Source of the DNA: Nymphaea colorata
Lineage: Eukaryota; Streptophyta; Magnoliopsida; Nymphaeales; Nymphaeaceae
Assembly: GCF_008831285.2 (NCBI RefSeq)
Contig: NC_045140.1
Location: forward strand, 17,174,370 to 17,234,369
Reading direction: 5' to 3'
Length of the DNA: 60,000 nucleotides
The first letter of the stretch is position 1; every line of letters starts with the position of its first letter. A program made the position numbers and the translations under genes. The notes under the pieces were generated by a model, which made no database searches, was not told where the DNA came from, and was given only the letters and a program-made list of their open reading frames with translations. This document shows positions 1 to 43,137 of the stretch, in pieces.

Positions 1-1277
1 TGCTTGATCACTTCCTCTCCCGACTCAACACTTTCGTGAACTCTACAACCACCCAAGAGAGCTCCCCACACAGCACCACTTGGTTCTATTGGCATGTTCT
101 TGATGAACTCATAAGCTTCTTTCAGAAGTCCTGCTCGGCTTAGAAGATCAACCATACACCCATAATGCTCAATCTGAGGGACTATGCGTAGTCATTAACC
201 ATGCTCTCGAAAAACCGGCAACCCTCAGCAACGCTACAAGCGTGTAATAGGCCAATAAAGGTGACAGCATTTGGAGCAATTCCTCTTTTTAGCATCTTAG
301 AGAAGAGAGAAAGAGCTTCCTCACTTTGACAATGAATGGCATGCCCCATTATCATGGCAGACCATGATACAACTGTTCTTTCAGGCATTTCGTCAAAAAC
401 CATTCTTGCTTCTTCCATGTACCCGCATTTTGTATACATGTCTATCAATGTGTTGCAGACGCGAACATTGTGACGAATATGATTTTCCTTTGCATAGGCG
501 TGAATCCGCTGGCCAAGATCAAGCGCACCAACGTCAGCAGAAGCTGCAAGAACGCTAACAACAGTAACTTCATTCGGTTTCACATTTGCCTCTTCCATTC
601 TCCGAAAGACACTGATCGCCTCATTGAGCCTCCCACACTGCACATAACCCGTAATCATTGACGTCCACGACCTGGTGCTTCTTTCTGGCATTTCATCAAA
701 CAGTTTTCTTGCAATATCAACTTGTCCCTGTTTAGCATATTGGGTTATCATGATATTCCAAGTCACGCCATCTCTCTTGGACGTTTTAGCAAACAATTGG
801 TACGCAGAACTTAGACTACCACAAGAAGCACATACGAAAGATGGTGTTCTGCCAGAACTTAGGCTACCACAAGAAGCAACGATGGTGTTCTGCCAGAACT
901 TAGACTACCACAAGAAGCATACATACGAACGATGGTGTTCTGCCAGAACTTAGACTACCACAAGAAGCATACATACGAACGATGGTGTTCTGCCAGAACT
1001 TAGACTACCACAAGAAGCATACATACGAACGATGGTGTTCTGCCAAAACAAATCAGCGAGTTCTGCCAAGACACATCAGCGACCCACCCTTGTTTCGCCG
1101 CGAAGGAATGGACCATCATACCGTCTTCAAGTGACGGAACACGAGAACACGCCTTGAGCACGAACGAACAAGTGAGGGTGTCGGGCAGCACATCGGCGTA
1201 CGACAATTTTGCGAAACAAAATGATGGCATCTACCGGTGAGTCTCCCTCGGCGAGCTTCCTGATCCAGGAGTTCCAT
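1..1277 (-). pseudogene. PLS-class pentatricopeptide repeat (PPR) protein, broken, partial
   Basis: PPR proteins of this class bind organellar RNA in mitochondria or plastids. Read on the minus strand, the motifs are unmistakable: VTWNIMITQYAKQGQ, ARKLFDEMPERSTRSWTSMI, NTLIDMYTKCGYMEEARMVF and, nearest the left edge, an E-motif-like [16 protein letters not shown]. The frame is broken in several places. Upstream of the WNSWIRKLAEGDSP stretch (about 1200-1275) there is a stop and no usable ATG. The frame changes near 1195-1212. A 50-bp tandem repeat (about 841-1060) interrupts the sequence between QNSLI and AYQLFAKTSKRDG. About four residues are missing where HACS joins VAEG (about 226-236). 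One base is missing near 186, so NDYA-stop replaces a [13 protein letters not shown]-like continuation. The gene continues past position 1. The longest intact piece is 182-796 (204 aa). Several independent lesions make a decayed gene more likely than a sequencing error. Confidence 0.85.
841..1060 (-). repeat. 50-bp minisatellite built from PPR coding sequence
   Basis: The marker ATGGTGTTCTGCC begins at 841, 882, 932, 982 and 1032, so units are 50 bp with one 41-bp unit. On the minus strand each full unit is a 17-bp non-coding piece (starting GGCAGAACACCATCG) followed by 33 bp that would encode RMYASCGSLSS, a normal PPR segment. Because 50 is not a multiple of 3, each added copy shifts the reading frame. 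A partial copy of the 17-bp piece also sits at the right-hand junction after the NSLI codons. Confidence 0.9.
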
Positions 1278-3700
1278 ATAACTATCTCCTATCTGTCTTA
1301 GATCTGTAGAAGCTGGCGGCCGTAGCCAAAGTCCGGAGACAAACGGCAGCGTTGGGCAACTTTAGAGAACGAAAGAATGGAAGAAGGGGCGGAAGAGAAA
1401 ATGAAATTTTGACTAAGGTTGAAATATTTGTTTTCTAAAATTTTATTATAGAACAAATAATTTTTTAAAAATTTACGTGTAAGTTAAAACAATCTGTTGA
1501 GTGGGACCGGGGCCCTACCTTACCTCTGTACACCATAATCATGATATTTTAAAATCAAAACGCTTAATTTTTTAGAAATTACAATAATTTTCTCTCTAAA
1601 GGAGGGACTGGTAAGGACTACAGCCCCTTCATATTTTGAAGAGAAAAAATCTACGTTTAGATTTTTAAAACTTTTTCACTTGGTATATGTATTTTGAAAA
1701 ATATTATTTTGGCACCTCTACAAATACTATTAGTCTTTTTTTTGAAAAAAAGTTTACAGCTTTGCCCTTGGGTGAACTGGTATCATGCAGCCCAAAACTC
1801 GAATGAGGGGCTTTCAAGCTTTCCTCGAATGGTATACAACATAGGTAAAATATGTTAGGCTTTCAGTGTGTTATGGCCGGTTTACATAGCTAGTTACGTA
1901 GGCGGAACCGCATGACTTTGTTGTGTAGATTGGCGTACAACATGGAATGAATAACCGTAGATTCATTAAGGTCATGAAGTAGTCTTGAACCCTGCGAGTA
2001 GGGTGAAAGAGAGAGATGCTTCAACCTCTTACAAAGACTTTGTTGTGTAGAACAATATCATAGAGAATTAGCACTTTGGATCCCAAGGGTGAAAAGGTTT
2101 TAAAGCTTTTCTAACCGTTCAATTCGATATGCCTTGAATCAGAGATGAATCCGAACCGTTTACGTCACATCCCTAAGTGGCATCCTGCATGAGGCGGTTC
2201 AGTTTGTAGTCAAGGGTCAGCAATCTTGGTGCATCAGGTGAAGAATGTGCACTAGGGCGCTCGGGTCCAAACTATGCGCTACCAAGTACCATGCAGTGGG
2301 GATCCGATTCAGATTAGGGTTCACATTGAGACAAGTGGGGTCATCAATCCCAGTTTTGATTAGTTTAAACCAGCATTGGTAATTATGGATCCATTCTTCA
2401 GATCAAAAATACTAAATTCTTTCTATATGACTGAATTTTGGCATGGTTCAGTTGAGGTCCATTTCACTCACTTATGAACCAGTGATCCCCTTCCACAGGG
2501 TTGATGTCCCATTCCCGAGGGTTGATGTACGGGGTAAGAGCTGATAGACAGACAAATTTTGTTTAAATCATTGATGTGTCAATTTCCTTGTGTTGCAAAC
2601 AATGACCCACTAATATTAAGTTGAATTGTCACGGGGACAGTATCCGATGGCCCGGTTAAATTAAAAAATATTTTTTTAAAAAAACATTAAATATTAATAA
2701 AATATTATAAACATATATAAAAATTAATATTTTTTTTTTAAAAAAAACTCGTTATCGAGTCGACCCGGGTTCCTTCTTTTCGAGCTCGAGCCCAAGCCCA
2801 AGCCCAAGCCCGAGTCAAGGCAGGGTACCCCACGAGGGCCTTGCCTAGTAAGTATCCACGCTTAAAAGAAAGGAGGCCAAAATTGGAGAGAGAAAAAGTA
2901 AACTAAAATAATAAAATAATGAGCTAAGTCAGCTGTCGTTTTGATAAATAAATGTCAAAGTGATGGTGTGTTCTCTTCCAAGCTTGGCAAATATAATAAA
3001 GCGTAACTTGCACAGTATTTTGTGCAACTAACTATATAACAAAACTTTTCTAAAACGTCAAAGTCAGGCACTAACTAATAATAACCCAAATTATTTCACA
3101 CAAATGTAGCAAAATTTTGTCAAATTTAACGGTCATCAATACAAGGGTGCAAACATTTTACTCATTATGGTAGGGATGTTTATGGATTGAATAGGATATA
3201 CTGTTTCTTTTTTTTTTAATGTTCACATGTTCATATTCAAATTTGAACTCAAATATGATTATATATGAACGAAAAAAAGTCTGTAGCTGAATCTAAATCC
3301 CAAGTCCGATTTCACAAGCCAAATTTGATGTCCATCTGGATTTTAAATTCATGCCCAATCAAACTCATCCACAAAGCAGAGTCAACCGACGAGATCAGTT
3401 CGACGTCAAGAATATGGCGGCGAGTTCACGCTGACTGATGCCCTTCCCTACTCAAATCAAATTCAAATTTCCTCCTCTGGTTTCAGTCTAACCGCTTCCA
3501 AATTTACCAACTTCTAAAAGCAACGTTGCGTAAGAAACAAAGGCATTTTCTTGGCTTTGCATCGACGGGTTTCACCGCCCACTGGCGAACAGAAGGGCGT
3601 GCGCGCCAGAGTCTCGCCAGATGTAAAGGGTTTAAGTGGATTTGTGATGGGTCCACCTCCTTCCATATTAGGTAGGCGGAAAGCATCCCAGAGACCACAC
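1278..3700. other. Intergenic stretch, no gene seen
   Basis: AT-rich, without a convincing coding region. It holds a 16-bp direct repeat GACTTTGTTGTGTAGA (near 1914 and 2036), a low-complexity A/T tract (about 2665-2750) followed by a short AAGCCC hexamer run (about 2790-2812), and poly-T/poly-A runs. The 1780-2340 part has the look of decayed transposon sequence, but I find no LTR ends, primer-binding site or protein motif in it. Confidence 0.6.
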
Positions 3701-3809
3701 CCCATCCTCTCCTTACTGTTTTCTTCTTGATTTATGGCGGTTTCTTCCTTCTTGATAGTTTGGCGCCTAAAAGGTGAATGCCCTTTGCGTCGTCGATTGC
3801 AGAAAAAAA

Positions 3810-35120
<31,311 letters not shown>

Positions 35121-35239
35121 GAAAGGTCAAGGGTTCAAAGATTGGGTGCGGCATCAGCATTCCTGTTTTCCAAGTACTAACAAAGTCCGACCACCAAGTG
35201 CTGAATTAAGTAAATTTCTGTCGTATGGTATGTGTGTTT

Positions 35240-35265
35240 GTATATATATATATATATATATATAC
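35240..35265. repeat. (TA)n microsatellite
   Basis: A pure TA run just downstream of the stop codon of the 199-aa gene, preceded by GTGTGTTTG. Confidence 0.95.
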
Positions 35266-35516
35266 ATAATATACAAAATCAAAATTTCAATTTGTTGTTT
35301 GAAACTTGCTTGATTTTTTGCCCTCCCTTTTTTTTCCAAAGGAATGCACTTTTAAGTTTGGAAAGCAATTATCATGGGTGGTCGTAGGCAAATCTTATAA
35401 GATTAAGTTGGACAACCACTCGGTCTCATTCAGCAAAATCTGCCAAAGTATTAATCTGTTTATAGAATAATAACGACCCCCCGATCCCCTTGAATCAATT
35501 ATGTAAGTTTTGACAA

Positions 35517-35552
35517 TTATCATGGGTGCATCTTGAAATACACCCATGATAA
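35517..35552. repeat. Perfect 12-bp inverted repeat (stem-loop potential)
   Basis: TTATCATGGGTG and CACCCATGATAA are exact reverse complements separated by 12 bases. The left arm with its flank (CAATTATCATGGGTG) also occurs near 35366, about 147 bp upstream, as a direct repeat. Confidence 0.85.
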
Positions 35553-38500
35553 GTTGATCCAGTTACTGATTCTGCCATTATTCCGTTATAGGGATTAGGG
35601 ATACATCATTGGTGCATATAACAAGCACACACTGGTACGCATCTTAGTTTGTAACTTGTTTTAGACATCGTATTTTATTAAGTAGTTCTTTTTCTTTTTC
35701 CATGGATTTCATTGTGATGCCAGAAAATTTAGCTGGAATCTGGCCGATCACCTTTGTTTTCGTCCAGCGTACGTTACTGAACCTTTTGCCATGTTCATGG
35801 AGTTTGTGGAAGGGGAAAAGTTGGGGAAAATCTTGAAAAAGTGATTAAGGTGTTTTTTTTTTAATTAAAAGTAACGAATTAGGCAACTTCCATTTAATTA
35901 ACTAATTTTCTGGTCTGTTGACCGATTTTCTTTACTTGTTGGCTTGGATGGGCTCCAGAGCATGTCCAATATCGTGTCTAGCTAACGCATCTTTGATTAT
36001 ATGTGCTGTATTTTAAATTGCATTTGAAGTTTTTGAGAATTTTATATAATAGCATTTGTCGCTTGAGTTCGCCGAATCAGAAGCAATTTTCCGAGTCGGC
36101 AGCCGTCGGATTTGATTCGATTTCCGGTTTTTACAACACCGTGGTCGCAAGCCTACAGGCAACATTGTTATTTTTCTTTTGAATGTTGATAAAACTAATT
36201 CAGGCAGAAATGGTGGATGGTTTAGGCAAATTCTGATCATGGTGCTCTTTAGTTCTTCTGGAGACTGCCCATTTCTTCGCCGCATCATCTAAATACCCTC
36301 TTAGGTTTTCACAAGATCAGGGTGTACTGGTAGCAGAACCTCAATTAATTTTGGTACTACCAACCACCTGTTTATAGTTTTCTAATATTTTCGACCATTT
36401 TCACTTTGCATTTCTAAATTCCAACAACTACATTTTCTAATTGAAAATACATGAATGTTGTAATTGTTATTTTTTCCCATTAACTATTCCCCTTCCTGCT
36501 TTCACTGTCTAAGTAGGAAAGCGTTTGAATTTTAAATATGTAAAGGAGCACCCAAATAGAAGACAGTTTCCTGATTGTGACCCACCGAAAAAAGGGGAAG
36601 ACAAACTGAAGAATGAATGGAATTCACATTCTACCGCAACTTTCGCTTTGTCCGGATATTTACTCTATACGACAACAATTTGAGTTCAATTTAAGTTCAA
36701 TCACCCCTTGAATTGATGTATTCTGATTTATGAGGTTCCATGCCAATTGAAAGTGCTCAAGAGTACAGGTATCATGTTATTTTTGAAATATATCTGATTA
36801 CACTTTATTAAACATAAATTATAAGTCATTGATATCTTTAAGTCTTTTAAATCACTTGTTGGCATAAATAAAATATTTTCATTCAGATTGGGGTGGTGAA
36901 TTTCAAGAACCAACTTGGGTTTTTTTTATTGAGTGTGGAATTGGTCACAGGGTGTCCTATCCTCACATGTCACAACACAATGAAGCCATAGAAAGACGCC
37001 AAAACTTAACGGACCCATTGAACGGCTGTAGTGGGCTCGGCCTTGACCTTTGATGTCTCAACGTGGTGCATTCTACCTTTGATAAGGATAGTAGTGATTG
37101 TGATTGTGGCAAGCATGGGCAGAGTTGAGGTAGCGCCCCCACCTCAAATTAAAAAAAAAAATGCATGTAAATTTTTTAAAAAATCATTTATTCTATTTAA
37201 AAAAATTTTAAAAATAATATTTCGGCCCTAAAACTTTAATTAGTAATTAGGTCTGTCAGCAAGTTTTTGGTTCGACTTCTGGTGGACAAGATTCTCTCCA
37301 TGAATATTCTTGCTCTTGGTTTTTAAGATGGCAAGATCCTGCAAAATAATAAAGAAAGGGAGAATCATGCTAATATCAGTGATTAATGAGATATAAAGAA
37401 AGCACTTAAAATCAAAGATAATGGTTGTAAACGAATATTGTATGATTTGGGATGCAAATGCGAACAACCGACGCCATGTAATGTGCCAACATGAATTTAT
37501 TGATATGAACCATCTTTTTCTAATTGATTATCAAGCGGAAATCACTAGGAATTTATTGATATGTCTCTTTAGTTGACATAGGCAGTCACTGTGAAAGGAA
37601 AGTGTACCTCAAGCCGAGAGACTTTGTTACTTGCTCGACAGCAGAACCTCGAGTTTGCTACTATCCTAGCTCATTGCTCGACTTAAGGCTGTTCCAGCTT
37701 ATGTGAGGAATTGATTCCGTGGAAATCAAATCGGTGATTGGCCTCTTACCGGCTGCTATCCTTACCACACGCTAAACCTACCTGTTGATGCATGTGAATT
37801 TATGGTTGAATATCAAACGAATCGTGATAACTGAAATGCGTTGAGTTTTGCATCCATTTTATTGGGCACCTTCAGTTTAACTGTTTTAATTTTAGATATG
37901 AACAACCACATAAATGGAATGAGAGTAAGGCTTGATAACAATGATAGTGATGGTGAACTAGTGTTTCACACTTAGATTAACTACAATTCGAGTAAGGCTT
38001 ATCAGGTTGCTACTCATTCTACGCTGGAGAGATGGAGAGACAGACAGACGAGCGCGTCAATCTTCTTCAAGCCTGACACCTAGAGGCCCATCCGGGCCAA
38101 GTGGGCGTCGTTTTCTCAAAGACTTCCAGTCAACTGTTTGGCGCCAGTGGGACTAGAGAGGAAAACCTTCAACCTGTACACACTACTCCCTTATTAAATA
38201 TCTGCCCCAACTTGTAGTATCTTTCCTTTAGAAATTTCAACAGTGTATCCTTGAACCCCCCCCGGAACGAAACCCCCAGGAAGCGAATTCAACAGTTGAG
38301 ACTCCGATGTTTCGCGCAATCTGAATTCGAAACCCAGAATACAAATCCCACTGGGAAAAACTACAAATCCCACTGGGAAGAACAATCATACCCTTTTTAA
38401 CAGGATGTGGTGTCAAGAAGTTGTTCACACCTTTTTTTCTCCTTTTTTGATTTCAGAGGACAGACATTTTTCTAGTAGAGCACTTGTTGATTAATAATAT

Positions 38501-39585
38501 AGGCGATAATCTGCTTGTTGTAGACGCTGCGAAGGCTGCCATTCAAGCAAAATAGCTTGTGAACATTTTTAATTTACTCTTAACTAATAGAATAAGAACA
38601 GTTGAGCAGTTCAAATGAAGGAATGTTAATTCTGTTGAAAAACATTAAGAAAAAAATATGAAAGAGAAGAGAATAAAGAAATTAACGTGGAGTGAGTTCA
38701 CCATGGGCCTTAGATTCCACAGTTCAAGTTCCTCATTTTTTGTAGGAACACACAACTCTTTCAGTGTTTCTAAGGAAGCCTCCAAAAAAATTGGAAACTG
38801 TCATTGGCTGCGTTTCTTTCCCTTACATCTTGATATATTTGGGTCATCCATGATCTTCAAATACGGCTACATTTTTGGGTTCATATGTTGCATCATCTTC
38901 AACCTGAACATGATAACATCATAATCCCTTTAAATTCATGGCAGCATACGCATGATCCCCTTCTTGGTCAGAGACAACTACAAAGACAAATTATACGGCT
39001 GCATTAGCAATGTATACTTGAACGAACTCCGTTTGAAAAATAAATTTGCCAACAACTTTGCGAATTGCGATCAAAAGACCTTATGTCAATTCTGTTAACT
39101 GAGGAAGACTGCCAATTGGCAATCTGAATCCCATCTCCAAATCCATTAAGTGTGCGATCGATTTTATCTAGGATTTTGGCCAATGAATCAGTGTTTTGAA
39201 TCAAATTGGCCAGAAAGTAGCGTCAATTTCAGTGGATCCGCCGTTTCGGCTGAATCGGTTGTGAATTATCAAAAGGGTAATAAATCAAAACTTTAAAATA
39301 AATATAAAATAAAAAAAATGGTCATGGGCCCCCTCTGATGACACTTGATTGCAGTTTGCCTTTTAATTTGTTACAATTCTTTCTTTCTCTCTCAAATGTA
39401 AATCGTTAAGAGCGATAACAAACTCAAATAAATCTACATTTTGTTAAGGGCAGAGATGGAGTTTTAGTTTCTTTGGTAAAGAAGGACAATCTCTGAACGA
39501 ATCTTTTTGCTTTTTTGTTTCTCTTTGGGGATGAAAATGAGAATCTCAGCAACATGATTCTCATCCAAATCCAAACTGCCTCCCT

Positions 39586-39596
39586 CTATATATACC
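39586..39596 (+). promoter_or_regulatory. TATA box of the oligopeptide transporter gene
   Basis: CTATATATACC, a strong plant TATA element, lies about 95 bp before the start codon. A GA-rich tract (39601-39632) follows and would lie in or next to the 5' leader. Confidence 0.7.
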
Positions 39597-39600
39597 ATCC

Positions 39601-39632
39601 GAGAGAGAGAAAAAGAGAGAGAGAGAGAGAGG
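39601..39632 (+). repeat. GA-rich tract in the presumed 5' leader
   Basis: GAGAGAGAGA and an AAAAAGAGAGAGAGAG run between the TATA box and the start codon. GA or CT tracts at core promoters and leaders are common in plant genes; whether this one has a role is not shown by the sequence. Confidence 0.8.
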
Positions 39633-39681
39633 ATCTCTCATCTTCTACCTTGCGGAAGGACGGCACTTAGGATCTGGTGAG

Positions 39682-41965
39682 ATGAGCGGACCTGAGATTG
39701 ACACAGTTTTCCCCGGCGACGGCGAAAGCAAAGCGGATGAGGAGAAGAAGAAACAAGACAAAGCAGACGGTGAGTTTGTGATTCCCCACTTCTTCCTTCT
39801 TTTTCTTTACGTTTCATAAGCGTTTGATATTTCCATCTTGAGGCTAACAATTGACGAGTTTTTCTCAAAGATGACAAGAAAAAACAGGCTTAATGATATG
39901 GTGTATGTGATTCACAAAGTATGAGTCAAAAATAATTCGGTGTCTTCTTTCAGAAATATAGCAATTTTTCCTTTAAGGTTTTCTAATGCAGACAGAAAAT
40001 CATAATTTTGATATTAACATACATCTTCATCCTGACATTAATCAGACAGAAATAGGCTTTCTTATTCTTGTTTTTACTTTTGGTATAGATCAGACATTAT
40101 ATATATATATATATATATATATTATTTTGCCAAAATTTCCCTGAGATTTAATGGAAAAATCCCCATGTTTTGAAAAGAATCAAGAACCATCAATTCAAAA
40201 CTTACGATTAATTAGTAACATTGAACAGCTAAATCTTTTTGATGCCTATAACTAGTAATATGAAGAACTGGGACGGCTCATGCAGATGACCTGGAAAATT
40301 CACCAATCGAGGAAGTGCGGCTAACTGTCCCGATCATGGACGACCCGACTCTGCCGGCACTGACGTTCCGGACATGGACCCTCGGCTTGACCTCATGCCT
40401 GGTGCTGGCGTTCTTGAACCAGTTTTTTGGGTACAGGCAGAACCCGCTCAGCGTCCCGCCGCTCGCGGCGCAGCTGGTGACGCTGCCACTCGGCAGGTTG
40501 ATGGCCGCAAAGCTGCCGAAGAAGAAGGTCAAGTTTCCGGGGACGGCCGGCTGGGAGTTCTCGATGAACCCTGGGCCCTTCAATGTGAAGGAGCATGTGC
40601 TCATCACCATACTGGCCAACTCGGGAGCCAATGGCGTCTATGCAGTTCATATTGTCACCATGATGAGGGCGCTCTACCACAGAAGCATCCATCCCCTTGC
40701 TGCCTTCCTGCTCTCACAGACCACACAGGTATCGTCACTCGTTAGCAACAGGTAGTTTTCACTACTTTCTCACACATCAGCTCATGGGAAAAATGTTTCT
40801 CATATATATGTATATATATATATGAAAACTTCTAAACTAATCGGTGAATGGTATTGTGCACGATCGCAGTTGCTGGGATATGGATGGGCAGGTATATTTA
40901 GGAAGTTCATGGTAGACTCACCTTACATGTGGTGGCCTCCAAATTTGATCCAAGTGGCCTTGTTCAGGTTCTCTCTCTCCCTGGCTCTTTCGCGGTCAGT
41001 TTATGATCAACGATTCCTTTGTGACGGAAGACAACATAATTGCAGAGCGCTGCATGAGAAGGAGGTGAGGAGACGGGGAGGGACGACGCGGCTGCAGTTC
41101 TTCTTCGTTGTCTTTGCCATCAGCTTCGCCTACTACATCGTCCCGAACTACCTGTTCCCCTTCGCCTCCGCCTTCTCCATCGGCTGCGTCATCTGGAAGG
41201 GCTCCGTCCTCGCCCAGCAGCTGACCTCCGGCTACAGGGGCCTGGGCATCGGCGCCTTCGGCCTCGACTGGGCCACTATCAGCAGCTACCTGGGCACCCC
41301 CATCGCTACTCCTGGCCACGCCATCCTCAATGTCATGGCCGGGTTCGTGCTCTTCCTCTACGTCCTCGTCCCCATCGCCTACTGGACCGACTCCTACCAC
41401 GCCAAGCGCTTTCCCCTCATCTCTTCCGGCGTCTTCGACGGCGCCGGCCACAGATACGACACCGCAACCGTCATCAACCCGAAGACCTTTCAGTTCAACC
41501 CCGAGGGCTACTCCAAGGTTGGCCCCATCCACCTCTCCCCTTTCTTCGTCTTGTCCTACGGCCTCAACTTCGCAACCCTCGCTGCTATCTTCACCCACAT
41601 CATCCTCTTCCATGGAAGGTACGTACCTCTCTCTCTCTCTCTTTTTTCTCCCGAATTGGAAGGCATAATTTGATTAATGCTGCAGGAGCCTATGGGACCA
41701 AACGACGCAGGCAGTGAAGAACCAGAAAATGGATGTTCACACCCGACTGATGAGGAAGAACTACGAAAGGGTGCCTGAGTGGTGGTTTGGCGTGCTGCTC
41801 CTCATCACCATCGCTTTGGCCTTCGCCGCTTGCCTAGGCTTTGGCGGTCAACTACAGCTCCCATGGTGGGGCATTCTCCTCGCCTGTGCAGTTTCCTTCG
41901 CCTTCACTCTCCCTATTGGCATACTCACAGCCACCACTAATGTGGTACTCAACATATAAGCACAT

Positions 41966-42019
<54 letters not shown>

Positions 42020-42050
42020 AGAGAGAGAGAGATGATTTATGCTGGATCTA

Positions 42051-42136
<86 letters not shown>

Positions 42137-42371
42137 GAGAGAGAGATGATTTATGCTGGATAGTCTCAGTCTATGATTTTGTGCAGCAACCTGGGTTGAA
42201 TATCATCACGGAGATGATCATAGGGTACACATATCCCGGCAGACCTCTCGCCAACGTTTCCTTCAAAACTTATGGGTATGTTAGCATGATGCAAGCCATC
42301 TACTTCCTTTCAGATTTCAAGCTGGGCCATTACATGAAGATCCCACCCAAGTCCATGTTTGTTGTTCAGGT

Positions 42372-42445
<74 letters not shown>

Positions 42446-43137
42446 TGATAAGATCTTGTCCTGGAATTGGGAATTTTAATTTGTGGTATTCTCAGCTCGT
42501 TGGCACTGTTGTTGCAACCTCTCTCTACTTCGGCACATCTTGGTGGCTCCTCTCCACTATCCCCAACATCTGCGACTCAGAAAAGAACCCGCTGTGGGAC
42601 TGCCCCAACGACAACGTCTTCTACAGCGCCTCCATCATCTGGGGCGTGGTCGGACCGGTCCGAATGTTCGGCAGGCTGGGTCTGTACAGCAAGCAAAACT
42701 GGTGGTTCCTAGCGGGCCTGCTTGCGCCCATCCCGGTCTGGGTCTCGTCGCGCATGTTTCCTGAGAGGAAGTGGATCAAGCTCATCAACGTCCCGGTCAT
42801 ACTCGGCGGCGTCCTCATGATGCCGCCGGCCGGCGCGGTCAACTACTGGTCCTGGGGGGTTGTGGGCATACTCTTCAACGTGGTCATATACAAGAGGTAC
42901 AAGAAGTGGTGGTCTCAGCACACGTATGTGATGTCTGCTGGGCTCGATACCGGGGTGGCCTTCTCAGCCGTGCTCGCCTACTTTGCCCTACAGACGTGGC
43001 TGGGCCCCAACGACGAGTATGGACCCATATGGTGGGGCCACGTTGATGGTTCCTACAATTGCGACCTAGCCAAGTGTCCGACCGCGGCTGGAGTTGTGGT
43101 GGATGGCTGCCCGGTGGTCTCGGGGCTTGACGCTTAA
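39682..43137 (+). CDS. Oligopeptide transporter (OPT family), complete, 760 aa
   Basis: Exons: 39682-39769, 40286-40728, 40870-40967, 41046-41618, 41686-41941, 42187-42369, 42496-43137, totalling 2283 nt with all phases matching. The protein is a many-span membrane transporter that moves small peptides or metal chelates with protons. Family marks: the NPG motif in [20 protein letters not shown] (about residue 100), [20 protein letters not shown], and the KIPPR-type motif as [11 protein letters not shown] near residue 540. A soluble acidic and lysine-rich N-terminus ([20 protein letters not shown]) comes before the first membrane span. The length fits the plant PT-clade members. Exons 4 and 7 are strikingly GC-rich against AT-rich surroundings. 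NQPG has one Gln where I recall NQQPG in relatives, at an exon junction. The KIPPR position reads KIPPK, a conservative change. The exact OPT paralogue cannot be decided by eye. Confidence 0.93.
40097..40122. repeat. (TA)n microsatellite in OPT intron 1
   Basis: A pure AT run inside the first intron of the transporter gene. Confidence 0.9.
41965..42161 (+). repeat. Duplicated (TA)n-(GA)n block in OPT intron 5
   Basis: Two long TA runs (about 41970-42017 and 42052-42130) are each followed by a GA run and GATGATTTATGCTGGAT (42031 and 42145, 114 bp apart). The intron therefore contains a tandem duplication of a whole compound microsatellite with its unique tail. It ends about 25 bp before the exon 6 acceptor. 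Confidence 0.9.
42371..42441 (+). repeat. (TC)n-(TA)n microsatellite starting at the OPT exon 6 donor
   Basis: Right after the donor GT, a TCTCTCTC run and then a TA run fill most of the short intron 6 (42370-42495). Confidence 0.9.

Larger units (their letters stand above)
35121..39585. other. Intergenic stretch, no gene seen
   Basis: AT-rich DNA between the unrecognised gene and the transporter gene. It holds an inverted repeat (35517-35552), a 22-bp sequence twice in tandem (TACAAATCCCACTGGGAA, 38340-38383), and two short segments resembling ends of the hAT-like family: TTTTTACAACACCGTGG near 36128 and CAGTGTTTTGAATC near 39189. No open frame has a family motif. Confidence 0.55.

Noticed and set aside
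1760-1790. GGTATCATGCAG near 1780 as a retrotransposon primer-binding site
   Set aside because: It matches only the first part of TGGTATCAGAGC and no LTR-like TG...CA end lies in front of it.
40996-41613. 205-aa frame on the minus strand
   Set aside because: It is the antisense shadow of GC-rich OPT exon 4; the plus-strand reading has family motifs and matching splice phases.
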